DNA of 64,000 bases from Castanea sativa (lineage: Eukaryota; Streptophyta; Magnoliopsida; Fagales; Fagaceae): positions 44,909,464 through 44,973,463 of the forward strand of contig NC_134015.1 of assembly GCF_040712315.1 (NCBI RefSeq). Direction: 5' to 3'. Made by a program: the position numbers and the translations under genes. The notes beneath the pieces were generated by a model, which had not been told where the DNA came from, did not search any database, and saw only the letters and a program-made list of their open reading frames with translations. This document shows, one piece after another, positions 21,722-36,502 of this stretch (the stretch's first letter is position 1; each line of letters begins with the position of its first letter).

Positions 21722-24700
21722 ATGTTAGGGGAAGAAGATAAAACCCCGGTTACCGGTGGCGGTACCCGGAGAACCTATTTGCGGTCAGTTTCATGGACTG
21801 ACCGGTCTCCTTCTAAGCCTAATCCATGCCCTAGCCCCAGACCACAATTGAATAGTAAAGTGCGGTCCTGCTTGCCGCCACTTCAGCCACTTTCAATCAA
21901 CCGGAGGACTGCAGAGGAGTGGCCAAAGGCGGGTTCTGATGATCTGGGCGTATGGCCTCACCCCCAAACCCCTAGAGGGGAAGCTAAACCGCTTGAGAAT
22001 TCAAATTCGGAACAACCACCCGTGAAAGAATTCCAGTTTAAGAGGGATAAGCTTGCGTTTTATAACAAGGAATGCTCGAGAATTGCTGAGCATATATACT
22101 TGGGTAGTGATGCTGTTGCAAAGAACCGCGAGATTTTGAGGAAGAATGGGATCACCCATGTGCTGAACTGTGTTGGGTTTGTTTCTCCTGAATATTTTAA
22201 GAGTGATCTTGTGTATAAGACACTTTGGTTGCAAGACAGCCCGTCCGAGGATATTACAAGTATTCTCTATGATGTGTTTGATTACTTCGAAGATGTTCGG
22301 AAGCAAGGTGGGCGAGTTCTTGTGCATTGTTGCCAGGGAGTGTCAAGATCGACCTCTTTGGTTATTGCATACCTCATGTGGAGGGAGGGCCAGAGCTTCG
22401 AAGATGCCTTTCAATATGTGAAGGCAGCACGAGCGGTGACTAACCCAAATATGGGTTTTGCTTGTCAACTTCTGCAGTGCCAGAAGCGAGTACATGCTGT
22501 GCCTGCAAGCCCTAATTCGGTGATTAGGATGTATCGGATGGCCCCTCACTCATCATATGCTGCTCTTCATCTGGTACCAAAAATGTTAAGCCATCCAGGT
22601 GCACAAGGCCTTGACTCTCGTGGAGCATTTATTGTGCATGTTCCTTCTGCTATATACGTTTGGACTGGGAAAAATTGCAATACTGTGATGTCAACTAGTG
22701 CTATGGGAGCTGCACATCAGGTAATTCGGTATGAAGGGGCTCAGGGACCAATTGTGAGTATCAAAGAAGGTGAAGAGCCACCAGAATTTTGGGATGCTCT
22801 TGCCAACGGGCAACTCCTAGCAGACAATTCTGAGAGTATGGAGGTCAGAAAGGAAGGGAATTTGTGTTCCAGAAATGATTCAGTTGCTGCAGCAAACCAA
22901 GTTAAGGCTGGTGAAAGGGTGGTGGATGAATATAACCTGGATTTTCAAATTTTTCACAAGGCGATTGCTGGTGGGGTTGTTCCACCTTTTTCAGTATCAA
23001 ATACTGAATCAGAAACTTGCCTCCCCGCCAGAGAAAATGGATGGGGGAGACTAAGATGGAAGCTTGCTCATGGTCTTATGAAAGAATTTGTCACCTCCGC
23101 CAAACTGAACAGTGATTGTACTCAATTCAGTGACGAATCAAATATGATTTTAGATGCACAGAAAGAAGTAAAACCTTCTTTTGGTCTGATTGATGAACCA
23201 TGTGGTTCACCAGATTCCTTTGATTGTTTCCCAAATGGCAGCCCTGATAGGATAAGGGAAACTTCTAAAGAAGTGGAACACTCTGTTACTCTTACTGATC
23301 CTTTCTTGTCAACAACACCTCCTTGTGCTTCGCCAGATTCATATTCTTGTTCTTTGACAAGTGATCCTGTTTTGTCACCCACGCCTACTTGCAGTTCACA
23401 AGATTCTTTTTCTTGTTTTCCGGGCCGCAGCCTGAAGTTCAGCTCCAAGTCCCCAACAATTTCGCCATCAACCTCTGATTACGCCAGTTCATTTACCTTT
23501 TCACCATCATCATCTAATTGGTCTGACTTGTCATACTTTTCCTCACAGCAGCCTTCACCTTCGGGCTGGGAATCTACGGATTCATTTTTTCAAATGAATG
23601 CTTCTTTGGCAGATAATTCTAGTTTGATTTATAAAGTAACTCTGCCTGCAAAGGAGGTTTCTGATAACCATACTTTGAGAGTTGGAAATGCTTCTTTGCC
23701 ATGTAAAGGAACTTTACCCTCTATTGCAGAGCGCAGAGGGAGTAATCCTCCACCTCGAATGTTATTACCCTCAGCTGATGAGCCATCTCAAGTCCCTAAG
23801 AATCTGGTACGATCATGGTCCTTTGCCTTACCTGATGTCGAGGATGATGTGATGAATGATGTTGATTGCAACCAATCTGAGCATGAAGCCAATGGAGATG
23901 AGATTATGTTTGATACTGGAATTGAATTACAAGGTGAGATTGAAAGTAAGAAAGAGGATGATAATAAAATTCATCCTCTGTCAGGTGATATGATCAACAG
24001 GGTTGCAGGAGTGATGACCCCAGTTTTGTTCCAGTGGCCTTGTATGAATAAAGTGGAGATGCATTCTTTTTGCATTCCTGATTCCAGATCAGTATACATT
24101 CTGTTGGCTCCAGATATGAGTGTAGGCACCAATAGTCGCTGTATCTTATTCGTATGGTTGGGGAGTGAATATTTGGATGTGAAAGGGCAGAGTCAATTGA
24201 TCAGCATCGATGGAAAATGGGATAGTAGTAATCTTCACTGGGAGACAGTTGGTCACAACTTCCTTAAACAAATGGGTTTGCCAGCGGATATCCCTGTACA
24301 GGTAATATTCCACTTTATACTTATATGATGTGTTTTATCGAGTCCTTGTTGCATGGCATGCTTTAAATGTTCTTGACATCTTGAGAGAGATTAATTATAT
24401 TGTCTTTTAATTAGAAACTTAAAACTTTTATGATGTTGACATACAGCATGGTTACTAAAGTGGGTAACACTAGCACCATAATAGGTAGCCCCACCAGGAA
24501 AAAGAAATTACATCTTTTGCTTTTATTCCTGGAGGAGAAGTGGGTGTTGCCGTGGAGGGTATGGGGGAAAGAGGGGGGAGAATGTATAAAGAGAAGCAAA
24601 TAAAACCTACCCAAAAAAAGAGCAAAACAGGGTTCGGTGTGGGGCAGGAATAGCCAACATGAAAACTGAGTCTTAGTATATCTTATCATCATTGCATATT

Positions 24701-25548
24701 ATTCTTTGGCTTCTTCACCCATAGTAACATTGACTTTCATTATAGTGTGTCATCAACTGAAAGAAATGAAAAAAATGAAATTTGAGGGAACTATTGTCAG
24801 AAGTGTATCAGAAATGAAACTTAGTAATTGCCCACAATTCATAACCTCAAAATCTAAATTACATCAGAGCCAGTAGAATTATGTTTTATGGCAGTAGTCA
24901 GTTGGTTAATCACTTCCCCGTAATTACAGAGGGAAATGAAGACAGCATTTGAGTCTCACAGACAAAATTTATGACCTCTTTAACTTTTCCTGGCTACTTC
25001 ATGAAAATTTTGATCATGTCCGTCTTTCATGTCCATTTCCTCATGGTGGATCAATGATCCTGGAACGTGATTCTCGAGGACAATATTGAATTATGGCAAC
25101 TCTTCTAGCGCTTAAAATGTCATACTGAGGTAGCAGTAACAGGCTTACAGCAATTACTGCCCAGGCTAATAATAATTCAATAAGATGAATTAGCTAGTTG
25201 AGCTACTTTTCTTTCATATTTGACATAGGCTAAATATGCAAGTCATGTTTTGTTACTGTAAAGTGAGATAAACTTATGGTATATTTTGGCTGAAGTAAAA
25301 AGCAAATAAGTAATAACTACACTTTTCTCTTCCCCCTAAAAATAATTAAAAATCCGTTTCTTGTGGCTTAGAAAAGCATGTAAGAAACTATGTGTGGGGC
25401 ATTTCAGTCGGATACAATGTCTTTATTTTTTGTTAACAAGATATATGGTATGTGTCAGATAATAAGAGAAAGTGAAGAGCCAGAACAGTTTCTAAACTAT
25501 CTCAGCCGTATATCATTTCATAAGACAGAGGACCGAGGCTGCAATTGA
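21722..25548 (+). CDS. MKP1: MAP kinase phosphatase 1 (dual-specificity phosphatase)
   Basis: Two coding exons, 21722-24301 and 25459-25548 (CAG|GTAATA donor, TGTGTCAG acceptor, phase 0), encode 889 aa. The dual-specificity phosphatase domain lies at about residues 115-265 and has the catalytic signature HCCQGVSRS with Cys203 and Arg209. A gelsolin-like segment follows (about 275-365: SRGAFIVHVPSAIYVWTGK). After it comes a long Ser/Pro-rich linker with repeated SPDS(F/Y) motifs at about 490-600, then a conserved C-terminal block. The short last exon encodes IIRESEEPEQFLNYL. Plant MKP1 dephosphorylates and inactivates MAPKs (MPK3/MPK6 in Arabidopsis) in UV-B, genotoxic and immune signalling. 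It is about 100 residues longer than the Arabidopsis protein (784 aa from memory), mainly in the Ser-rich linker. The first exon reads on into the intron, so an unspliced form would end in VIFHFILI. Confidence 0.95.
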
Positions 25549-27987
25549 GACTGTTTAGCAAAGCATGCAGCATTTTTCAAGAATTCCATTCCTAGTCAAT
25601 TTAGCTCTTGCAGGGAATGTCAAAAAGGTCTGATGCATATTGTGAAAGGTAAGTCAGCATCCCGGGCAGTAGAACTGATTATTATCTGCTTGTGTGATGT
25701 ATGGTAAGGATGTGAATCATTGTTACAGCAAAGCATGTACAGAGAACAAGCCTGATCTATAGTTACAGGAATTAGAAGTACATAATATTAGATAGTATAA
25801 GTAGTAAATTAAAAGCTTTTTGTGTTATTCTTTTCCCTATTAGGCCTTTTCTTCTTCTTTACTGCTCCTTTTTTTTCATCCCTTCTGGTAGCTCTTAGTT
25901 TTTGTTTATCTGGGCTTTGGCTACATTGAGCACCGAAGGTGTTGCTATATGTTATGAAATAAGAAGCAGCAAAGCCATCTTTCTTAAAGAGCAGATCATT
26001 ATCTCTCTGCGTTTCATTTTCTATACTTGATATTCAGATACATGATTTTTATGTTTGAAATAGGCTGGATATTGCACAATGTTGAAATTGCTCAAGGTTT
26101 CTTTCATTCCTTTATGCAGGGCTAAGGAAGGTTCAGAAGGTCATACTAACACAGTAGTTATATTCACACGTGATATTTCCCAATCTTAAACTATGGGTAC
26201 CATATTTGATTTTGTATGGACCATAATCTACAATTTTGAAGTCTGATTATATAGAACAGACGCCTCCTAAATCAGGACTCGTGACTAATATTGGTGAAAG
26301 CAACTACTAAAATTATTCACATTAGTGCTGCTAAAAAAATTAGCTTTAGCACTCAAAAAATCTATTTTATTTATTTTAATTTACCATTTCACAACTCACC
26401 TTACATCAATGCTCTTATTTTTTACTACACGGTTAACACTTTATTTATTTATTATTTTCTCTCTCTTCTTCTCTGTCTCTTCATCTTCTCCCTGCCACGG
26501 CCACCAAACCCACAACCCTCTCTTCTTTAAAGTTTCTCCATCTTCTCCCTCTCTTCAAACCACAGCCACCAAACCATTACCCAAAATCAACCACCACAAC
26601 CGCCAAACCCACTTCCACATTAAGCACAAACCCATATAAATATACCAAAAAAACCCAAATTAGACTACCCAAATTTCATCAATCACCACTAGCAATAACC
26701 GAAAAATCACCAACAAATTGGAAACCATAGATTAGACTACCCAAGAATACCGAACCCACCAAATTGAACCACCCACTGCCAGCCACCACCACAGCTTGAT
26801 CCCATGTCGTCGCTAATCTCAACACACTTTGCTGAGAGAGTTTTGAGTCATAGAGAGAAGAGAGGAGAGGAGAGACTGGTGTGAAGGTGAAGCTCAAGCT
26901 CGGCCAACAAAAAATGAGAGAAGTTTGAAGCAGCGTCAGGCTTAGGGCTTCAGTTAAGCAGCTAGGCGGCAGTGGTGAGATGGTTTGGGCGAGAGCTCGG
27001 GGTGGAGGAAGAAAGATAAAAAAGGAAAGGGAGGACTGAACACACTTGGTGAAGAAAGAGAAAATAGTAAGGAGAGAGACATTTTTAATTAAAATATGAG
27101 AAAGAGGAATAAAATATTAATTTATATGTTTAGCTTTGAGCTAGAGTGGACTGCCATAAATGGCCGTTTATTGTAGCTCAATTGTTAAAAAATTTAGCAA
27201 TAGCACCTTCATTGCATCTTCATTTTTGTTGTGTTGGTTGTTAAAAATAGCAATTTGGTAATTCGGCACCATCACTACTAACTGTAAGGTGAGAAAGTCA
27301 AATAATTTCCACAATTCTGTTTTGCATTAGCTTATTTGGCTTTTTACTCAAAAAGTAAATTAAAATATGGCTATACCTTTGAAAAAAGAAAGTAAAGTTT
27401 TAAAAAAATAGTACATAAACAAATAAGCTAAGAAGTTAGATGAAAAAATCAATGCTAAACGAACAAGCCATCTAATTTAATTTGAGCCAGAGTTCTTGCT
27501 TTTGTAGCAACATGTAAAAGTGCACGGTCAAGTTTAATATTTAATTTGCTGTACTAGCCAATTTTATAGATGAGCATTGGAGTAATGCTACACTTGTTGC
27601 TTTTCACAACACATTTCATAATTGTTGAAACTGTCAAGATGTTATTAATCATCATCTAAATCTATCAATGATGCCACTTTATTATTTTCTAATTTACAAC
27701 TTGTTACCTCCACAGTTCTAAGAAAATTTGTTCAAAAGATTGTGGTTCAGGACTTATCGGAGCATTGGTAAATCCTACCTCTTGGTTACAAAATAAGCAC
27801 TGCAAAACATGGAGTATAAAACACTACTTATTCAAAGAACTCTACACCATCCTTCGCTTTTTTTTCTTTTTTCTTTTTTCAAGAGAAACCCTTTGCCTGG
27901 ATATTTAATTCAGCTGAGACCTACACGTTTTTATATATGAAGCCATTGATTAAATTAGGTTCCCCTATGATTCTCAAAAAAGGAGGG

Positions 27988-28021
<34 letters not shown>

Positions 28022-28713
28022 CAACAATAAATGAAAAAACAAACCTACGAGTGCACTATTCTTGACCGTATCAGCAGAAAGGATTGAATAGGATGCGCAT
28101 TCTAGTAAAGGTCAAGATTCTCGGCAAGTCTGCCACAACTCACAAATTCACAACAGCACACTCAAAAAAATATGTACTTTCCACCGACTCAAGCATATGG
28201 ATAACTAGTTTTTATTTCAATTATAAAAGTGAGATACATTTAAAAGCTACTTATAGCCAATATTGATTTCTAGGAAAATAAGAAATGGAGAAGGAAACGA
28301 ATAAAGGAAAATTCCTGAGGTAGGGAAGTCATTTTTGGACAACAGCTTGAGAATTGAACACATCGGCTAAGTGCACAAGTCCTTTGGCAATCATTTCCAA
28401 TTCCTTCGTTAAACCAAACTGGCCTAATGTCTAAAAGAGCACTTACTACTTCTAAAAGAGCACTTGCTACTTACTAGGCTAACTCGAGCCTAACAAAAGC
28501 CAATAAGGATGCTGTAAATAAGTTCACAAAAGTGGGCTCCTCCAAAATGACAAGAAAATTGACCAACTTTCTGTACAAAAAGTTGGCCTTTGATAGCCAT
28601 TGCAGCCCTTAATTACATAAACCACATATGATGTTCTTTACATTTGTCAAAACTTTCAAAAACGCTGGCTGAGAGGTGGATCTCATTGTCAGGAACTCGG
28701 CTGGTGGATTTTC
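25549..28713. other. Intergenic region between convergent MKP1 and coilin
   Basis: The first few hundred bases are probably MKP1 3' UTR. About 26290-27290 looks like a non-autonomous transposon: a pyrimidine-rich block (26460-26640), a purine-rich block (26850-27080) and weakly paired outer segments ('GCTAAAAAAATTAGC', 'GCTAAATTTTTTAAC' on the complement). The ends could not be fixed. A possible short MITE starts near 27590. A (GA)n run is at 27991-28019. No gene recognised. Confidence 0.4.
27991..28019. repeat. (GA)n microsatellite
   Basis: Fourteen or so uninterrupted GA dinucleotides in the MKP1-coilin intergenic region. Confidence 0.95.
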
Positions 28714-31700
28714 TTATAGTCCATTTTGTGCTCGTAAACGAGCCATTGTTGGACCCAATGCACTGCCTCTTAAGGCCCTGTAGGACCATCCGTTCTTTAA
28801 TGAACTCTCTTCCCTACTCCAACCGTCCTCCTGAGACAGCTGGGCCTTCTTTGTGTCCAAAGCCTGGCTGATTTCTTCCCAAACATTTACTTCCCCATTT
28901 TCTACAAAGATAACAACACAGAATGAGAATTCATCCGCTTAAATACCAGGTTACCAGCAGCATGAAAACAACATAAAGTAGATACCTCGTGTGGGGGCAG
29001 GGGTCTCTTTATTGTTATTGCTGGCCCCAAAACCTGAGACAGCAGTTTGATTATCCACAGGAACTTCATTAACCTCGCTCACAACTGCTTTTCCTGAATT
29101 GGAGTTGCCAGGCTTGACAATGCGGACATCTACAAGTGATGAATAATCTATCTGTAGAAAAGCTTCAATCGTAAGTTTCTGCTAACAATAATAATGAGCC
29201 TTTCCTTGCCAGGTTACCAATTATCAGTTGTGATACAAAGCCAAGGGCCCCAAATACCAATTTTGAGCCCTCTATATTACTAGAACACAAAAAATGTAAA
29301 GCCTTGCATGACATTACAGTAATTTTACTGGTCAAGTTCTTAATATCCCAAAAAACGTTAAACTAGGTCATCATCAATCAGCCAACCAGCTAAACCAGCA
29401 AATTGTGTAATATGAAATTATATTTTAAGATTCTCCTTTTTAACATTCATTTGAGACCATGTGAACCCCAAGTTGAATAGCTGGAATAGATGGCTGCTGA
29501 ACCATACAGAAAAATTAGCCTGGATCAATTTTTATGACTGGCATGCTACATATATGCTGATATCATGTATCAGAACTAATTAATTCATGTATGAGGATAT
29601 GGAAAGTTCAGTGATTCAATTGATAAAATCTTTAGTAGATCCTTATTTGATTGGTCTTGTGTGTGGGGTTTTAACAAATGTAATTCCTTAGCTTAATTTA
29701 AGGAGTTGCTACATTTTTGTACATAATATTGTTTCTTTGTAATTCGTTTGGCTTTTTTGTGTTCATTTATATGTACATGTAGTAGTATTTATTCAATAAA
29801 ATAATTATTACTTATCAAATATAGAGAAAAAAAATTTTGATAAGTAAAAATAAAGAAAACATTTCTTAAGACTTCTCTAAATTTCCAAACAGATTGCCTT
29901 CAAAATTGTCTGTTATCCCTCCAAGCTTTAACTACTACTTACAATGAAAACTTCTTTTTTTTTTTTTTAATAGATTATTTACAATGAAAACATTGACTGA
30001 GCAAGACATTCTTATGATATCTAGAAGATATGAATTGGTCTTCTGCTTAAGTCTGTTGGGAGTTGTAATACAGAGAATGGTACAAGTCCCCTTGTGAACG
30101 AATATTTCACCAGCTTGCTTGTCAAAAATGTTGGGAAAAATATAAAATAGAAAACGAAAATGAAAGGCTTGAATACCTTTAAAGAACCATCTTCCCCATA
30201 AAGGGATGCAGCAGGTTGAGCTCCATACTCCTCCTCTGACTCCTCAGCTATCTTCTTAGAATCAATTGGATATTCTGGAACTGTTACCAGAAAAATCCTT
30301 TTGGATTCAGGGTAATAGCGTGATATTTTTCCTACCTACAGGCAAAAGAATAGGGTGGATGATATATTCCATTCCCATAATCAACTACCAAGTATTCAAG
30401 GAGCAGAAAGAGTCATACTCGGAAGGTGGAAAGTTCAGGGGTCCATGACGATGATAACTCAATCAAACGATATGCAATAACATCACCTTCCTGCAACATA
30501 TGAAGAACACAAATAATGCTTTAATTGCACCAAGTAAAATGAGAAAGAAACCTAAGGTATGATTTAACACAATGGCATTTTCTTCATAGCAAAAAATCCA
30601 AGTAGAGAAGTGAAAGGCCTGATATTACAAAGCACACTGTGACCACCTGATCTCTCTCTCTCTCATTGGTAATGTGGGAAGAAAGAAAGATCCACACAAG
30701 AAAAGACAATTTAAGTGTGGAAGAAACAAACCTTAGGCATGCTAGTATAAGGCAAAAGCTTATCGAAGTCTATGGGATTGGTTGCAGGGGTTTTTCTTTC
30801 AGAAGTTCGCATATCAGAACTCTCTTGATTCCAATTCATACGATCATTCCATTTGTGAGAAGCATTTTTCTCGATACCCCATTTTTGACCCTTCTTCTTG
30901 CAGGTTATTCCATTCCACTGGGAAATCTCCTGAAGTATGACCAAAGTTGATAAATTCAATGATCAAGAGGGAATCCAGAAATATAGAAATAGAATAACAG
31001 TTATAGAATAATTTGTATATACATAAACACTAAATGTTTGGTTCCATGTCCCTTTAAAAGCCAATTGATAGACAATTGCAATATCCCATTTGTAACACAG
31101 TGCTTGTATGTCTTAGAACAAAGCATTGACTAAATGACCCTATTCATTTAAATGTCTTGCTTTTGTGACATGATTATGTAACTTTGTAACTCCTTCCAAA
31201 AAAAAAAAAAAAGAAGGGCAAAGTCTATGTTGCAGTAGAACTACCAGGTTTATGTGAGTTGTTGGGTCTTGCAAATCTTACAAGTGCCTTATGTTAAAAA
31301 CCAATTTCTTTGCAGAATAAGTTTAAATGGTAAAGCAGGGAGAGATCCATCATTATTCATATAGTAACCTTCATCATCCCAAACATAAATTTTCAGCTTT
31401 AAGTCTACATTTTATGTATAGGCATAACTTCTTCTTCTTTTTTTGAAAAGTGTGAGGGCTTAACTTCATACAAAACTAGTAGCATGGACATGTGATGCTA
31501 CAAATTAAGTAAAATTTAAATGTAAAAATAATTAATGAGGCACATGGCAAAAATACATCAATGTTACACATAATACATATGTTGAGCCACTTGGGCAAGC
31601 ACGGTATCTAGGATGCAATATTTATTATTTAAAACACAAAATTATGATGATAATAATAATAATTTCTTGTAAATTATAGTAATAGAATTTTAATTAAATT

Positions 31701-34700
31701 AGCTTTTTCAAATTTCTTGAAACTTTCAGTTTTACTTTTACCTAAATAAAATATCCAAACATTTAACAAGACACTTTCCAAGAGCTTGTAGTTCACTGAC
31801 ATAATCCGATTCTCCCAATACGGAGACCTGTGTTTGAACTTCCCTTCCCCCACTTGTTGTAAGGAAAGAAAAAGAGTACTTATAATCAAAAGCAATTTAT
31901 TGCATCATGATAGCAAATATTGACCTAATATCAAAATACAGGGCAGCAGAAGAGATAGCAAGCATTAGAAAATTACAAATATAAATAGAACATACCCTTG
32001 GGATTTCATTTTGCTGGACGGATGGATCTGCATCTACAAGAATAAAAATAATGTCAGATGCTTTGCAGTAACATGGCACATATTTGACATTGCAATTCTA
32101 AAAATTTGAATGTAAAGCTGTTATAAAATGAAATGGCAGAAAAATATAGAGCTATCAATTCCAAACCAACAAAAGACACACAATGAGAGAGGGAGACAGA
32201 TAGAGGGCCAGAGAAAGAGAGAGACCTTTACTTGGGCGCCCAAATCGGATGTGTCCTGGCCTAATTACTATGGGTACAACATCGCCCTCTTCATCACTAT
32301 CTTCATCTGGTTGTTCATGTTCTTCAGAAACTTTCTGTGTATCTTTAACTGGTGATTCCTCATCTTTTTTTGCTATTTGCCCCTGATATTGCTGCAAATT
32401 TGAATATAACATAAATAATTTTTTTTTAATCAAGAATAAGATAAAAATTTCCATTAAGGCATACAGGTACTTTAGAACACTGACTAACAATCCACCCAAC
32501 CCTTACATCGCTGACATTATAGGCTTACCATGCAGATCAAAACATGCACACATACACACGTCATATAGAATTGAATTGTCAGCTTTTTACTAATCAATTT
32601 CACCATTTCCATCTGTCACAGAGAGGGTGAATGTGTGTCTAAGCGCGCGTGTGTGTGTGTGTGTGTGAGCGTGAGTGGGTGTAAAAACAACTGATTATGA
32701 TCCTAAAAGTATCAATTCTAAACACCAAGTACCTTTTTACTTTCAGCTTTGACTTGCTCCCTCAACCATTGTCTTTTAGCCTTTTTACGCCGAGCACTTC
32801 TACTAGGGAGCTGGCCAAAATAACCAAGCATAGTAAGTTAACAGATTTCATGTTTGGAGAGTTAAAACTGTAAAGAGGTAAAGCTTAAAATTTCAAATTC
32901 CTGGCACATTGTGCATCTAGCAATCTCATCTAGCAATCTACGTACTCCACATGGTATGGTTCCTTGCATTGGTTATAGATGCATAGGTTTGGGTTCATTT
33001 TGCATTCTTGCATGATCCCTAAACTAGAGAAAATGGATTTGGATGACAAAACTGGGTTTGGGCTTTCCAATATTGTACTCTATTTGTATTTCATCCAGTA
33101 ATTTTATAAAAGTTTGACTTTCTCAACTGTTGTTGACAATATATATGGATCACCAAACATCCAGCACATAGTTCACATCAAGAGAGGATGACAGGTAATA
33201 GCAACAAACTGTGGTCCATAGAAACAATGACCATGGAAAATCTGAGAAATATAGTATTTACAATGATTCTATAAAACCTTAGTGAGGAAGAATTTTTTTT
33301 ATTGTTGAGTTACACCATGAATCCATGATCTGACGCTCCACATTTTTTCGGAAGGAGGAAATGCCATTTGAAACAAAGCTCATTGGGATTCTAAGTGAGG
33401 TAGAAATCTATTAACGTAAAACAAATTCTTACTATTGCAAGTAGTAAAGAAAAATAAAATCAAAAAGTCCTAACTGGTAAATACATAACCCAGCTATCCT
33501 TGCTTTTGTTTGCACATTTGCATTACCCCCTCACAATATGTAACTCTAGTCAATTCTGAGGACCCTGTTTGAGTGGTTATTGCTTATTGGCCTTGGGAAA
33601 GTATTCTTTCTCAAACTTATTGGAGTTTCTTGATAATTGTATTTGAAAGTTTAGTTGTTTTTACATCTTGTATATCCATGTACTTGATGTTCATTATTTT
33701 CTAAAAAATACTTAATAATTATTAAAAAAAAGAATAATAATAATAATAAGTTACTCTAGGCAATGTATGTTCTGTAGATGGAGATAATACTAAAATTTAA
33801 AAAATAATGCTAATTACTACTATATGCAAAATTCGCCCTCATACATAAAAAATATTAAATATGTATATATAAACCACAGATCTAAACCAAACAAAATCAA
33901 GAACCTTTTTAGTTTCGCCAGGCCCATGGGATACATTGACGCTTTCATTTCCATTTTCTTGAAGCTGGCAGAATCTGCTAAACAGAAATGAGAGAGAAAG
34001 AACAGGGAATTTGTAAGATAAAGCAAGAGCAAGAGAGAATAATTGAAGACAATACAAGCTATAGAATACATGCAAACATGCATACGCAAAGACATATGCA
34101 CAGTTTTGCAGCAGTACACTGGGACCAAACTCCAGGACTTCTATATCATGGATGATGATGAAAATATATAGAGGCTATATAAATACCTCTTCACATTGGG
34201 TGTAGACTTAGTTGTGCCATTACTTTTTTCATTACTTCCCAGTGCACTAGACTTATCCCGTTCACCTGGTAATTTGGATGATTTATCCTTCTTGACCCTC
34301 TTCTTCAGGAGGGCTTCACTATGATGAAGATTTCCATTATCCTCTGCATGGACATTAGTTTGATCATCTTCAGGAACAACAAGACATTTATCAGTAGCAG
34401 CAACCTTGCTTTTCTTCCTCCTATTATTTAGAAAGAACAAAATTGAGTTACAAACCAGAACATTGTTTATGAAGGTCTGAAAAAACCACATGCAAGCATA
34501 TTCAAGCAAAATAAGAATAGCTAACAATACAAAGGATGCAAATGTCGGTAAAATAAAAGGAATTGCAAACTTTAGAAACAAAGAAAGAATACCATGTAAA
34601 TGTCAAAACAAATAAGTCTAATCCCGAGGAAATAAATCCACCGTCCAAAAGAGCATGATAAAAATAAAGAGGAATATTCACAGCAAAAATATTTGCACCA

Positions 34701-36277
34701 AACAAGCAGTGCAATGTAGAAGGTCAATTACTAATGATTTTAATCACACTAGAGCCCACAAACCATGATTAAAACCAACACCCAAAACCATGTCCCAAAA
34801 ATGCTTCCAGTACGCTTTTGGAGTTCAGATGAGATTTTAATTCCATAGTTAACATGATTACACTTAGTATCAAATAAGGCACCACTAGATACCCTTTCTC
34901 TTATTAAATATATCACTTAGAAATTCACAGTCAAGCATTTCATATTCCACGACTCAACTTCTTCTTTTGTGTAAGATGCTGCGTAATTAGATACGCCTGA
35001 TGTATTACAAATTTGAATCCTTCTGAATCATAGTAAAAAAGCACAAAAATAACATGTATATCAGTCATCACATGTATGAGAATATCTTGATGCAAGCATC
35101 GCAGTCAATGATCTGATATTGAGGATGCACAAAAAGACAATCACAACTTGAATTCAATCCTTAATTCAGGGTTTTGATTCTCATTCGTGTCTAAACAATA
35201 ACATTATGAAATACTACCAGTGAAATCAGTATAAAAGCAGTGATCAGATCTTTGATAAACACATGATCTAAAAGCATAAATCCTAAAGCAAACATAGAAT
35301 TGGGCCTTAACACATTGTGTGTCAGCCCCAATTTAATCGGATTTAAGGCTTGTTTATCTGATTCATTGTGCGAGATAAATAAATACTGTCTCCAAAACCA
35401 GTATGAAATAATGAAAATAATTCTAAACTACAGGGAAAAAAAAAAGGCATCAACATAACAATTAAATCACAAATGGGGTACCAAACATACTTTGGGCTAT
35501 GAAGTTTCCTTGATGCCTTTCTTTTCTTGGAAACTTTGCGTTCATGTCCACAATCATCACATTCGTCACATTCCTTATCAAACTCCTCATTTGCCAAAAG
35601 CTTCAGACCATCAACCACACCTTGCTCCTCCACATCCTCATCTACCACCACAATAGAGTCCACCCTATCACCTGCCTTAATACTATCAAACACTTTGTCC
35701 CCTTTTCTTCTCACACTGTTCAAAACGGGGAACCCAAAAAAAAAATCAAAATAAGATGACATAATCTTTCTAAAGAAGAGCCCTTTGGACTCACCTCTAG
35801 CCAGTAAAACCTACAAGCAACCGACCCCACTTCCCAGGACCAGTCGCCCCAGAGGGGCTCAGCAGTTTACGCTCAAACCCAAAACCAAGATGACAAAACT
35901 TATACACAAGAAAAATCAGTAATAATACATTCTTATTGACTAACCAGACTATATCTTTGTCCTTCAAAATACAAGTTGATTCAAAAGGTGGTAACACAAA
36001 CCCATCCATCTGCAACAAAGATCACACTAGTGTAAATTGCAAAATAATCAAAGAAAGCTACACACAGCATAACAATTACAAAGTACCCCTTTTGAACAAT
36101 TTTTCACTAGCTTTAACACATTATCTAATACAAAACTCCACAATGTATGTAGTTTCCACAGAAAATAAAAAATGGGCTACCAAAATAGTAGATTTTTGCA
36201 GACAATAATCTCAACTCTCAACCAAGATGAACAAATTAAACAAAAATACATGAAAATTAAAAAAAATTAGGGCATGC

Positions 36278-36311
<34 letters not shown>

Positions 36312-36502
36312 ACGAAGAGGATGAGGCCATTAGGGCAAGAGCGAAGGAGGTCGAAGTTGTGAAGGAGATGAGTGGTGAGGTCGGAGATGGTTTCGATTTC
36401 GGGTTTGAGGAGAAACCAGCTCCGTTTCAGACCTTCCTTCAACTGCGATTTCTTCAGAAGGTGCCGCTGCTTGAACTCCAAACGAACCCTCACGCTCTCC
36501 AT
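28714..36502 (-). CDS. COIL: Coilin, Cajal-body scaffold protein (complete, 13 exons)
   Basis: Exons from the start: 36502-36314, 36009-35945, 35715-35491, 34420-34187, 33974-33905, 32810-32733, 32391-32226, 32033-31996, 30929-30732, 30490-30419, 30335-30177, 29151-28986 and 28901-28714. All have GT-AG borders and the lengths sum to 1848 bp (615 aa plus stop) with no internal stop. Coilin nucleates Cajal bodies, nuclear sites of snRNP and snoRNP maturation. The N-terminal ubiquitin-like self-association domain (residues 1 to about 90) includes MESVRVRLEF, GLKRSWFLLKPE and MDGFVLPPFEST. The middle is Lys/Glu-rich with basic localisation patches (KVSKKRKASRKL, SARRKKAKRQWLRE) and the EEGDVVPIVIRPGHIRF block. 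The C-terminal Tudor-like domain spans about 410-500 (PIDFDKLLPY, GDVIAYRLIEL, VGKISRYYPESK). The end matches Arabidopsis coilin (At1g13030, 608 aa from memory): WSYRALRGSALGPTMARLR. A MULE sits only 115 bp upstream of the ATG. Confidence 0.96.

Noticed and set aside
26290..27290. ~1-kb transposon between MKP1 and coilin
   Set aside because: Composition blocks suggest one, but terminal repeats are weak and no target duplication could be fixed, so no boundaries are claimed.
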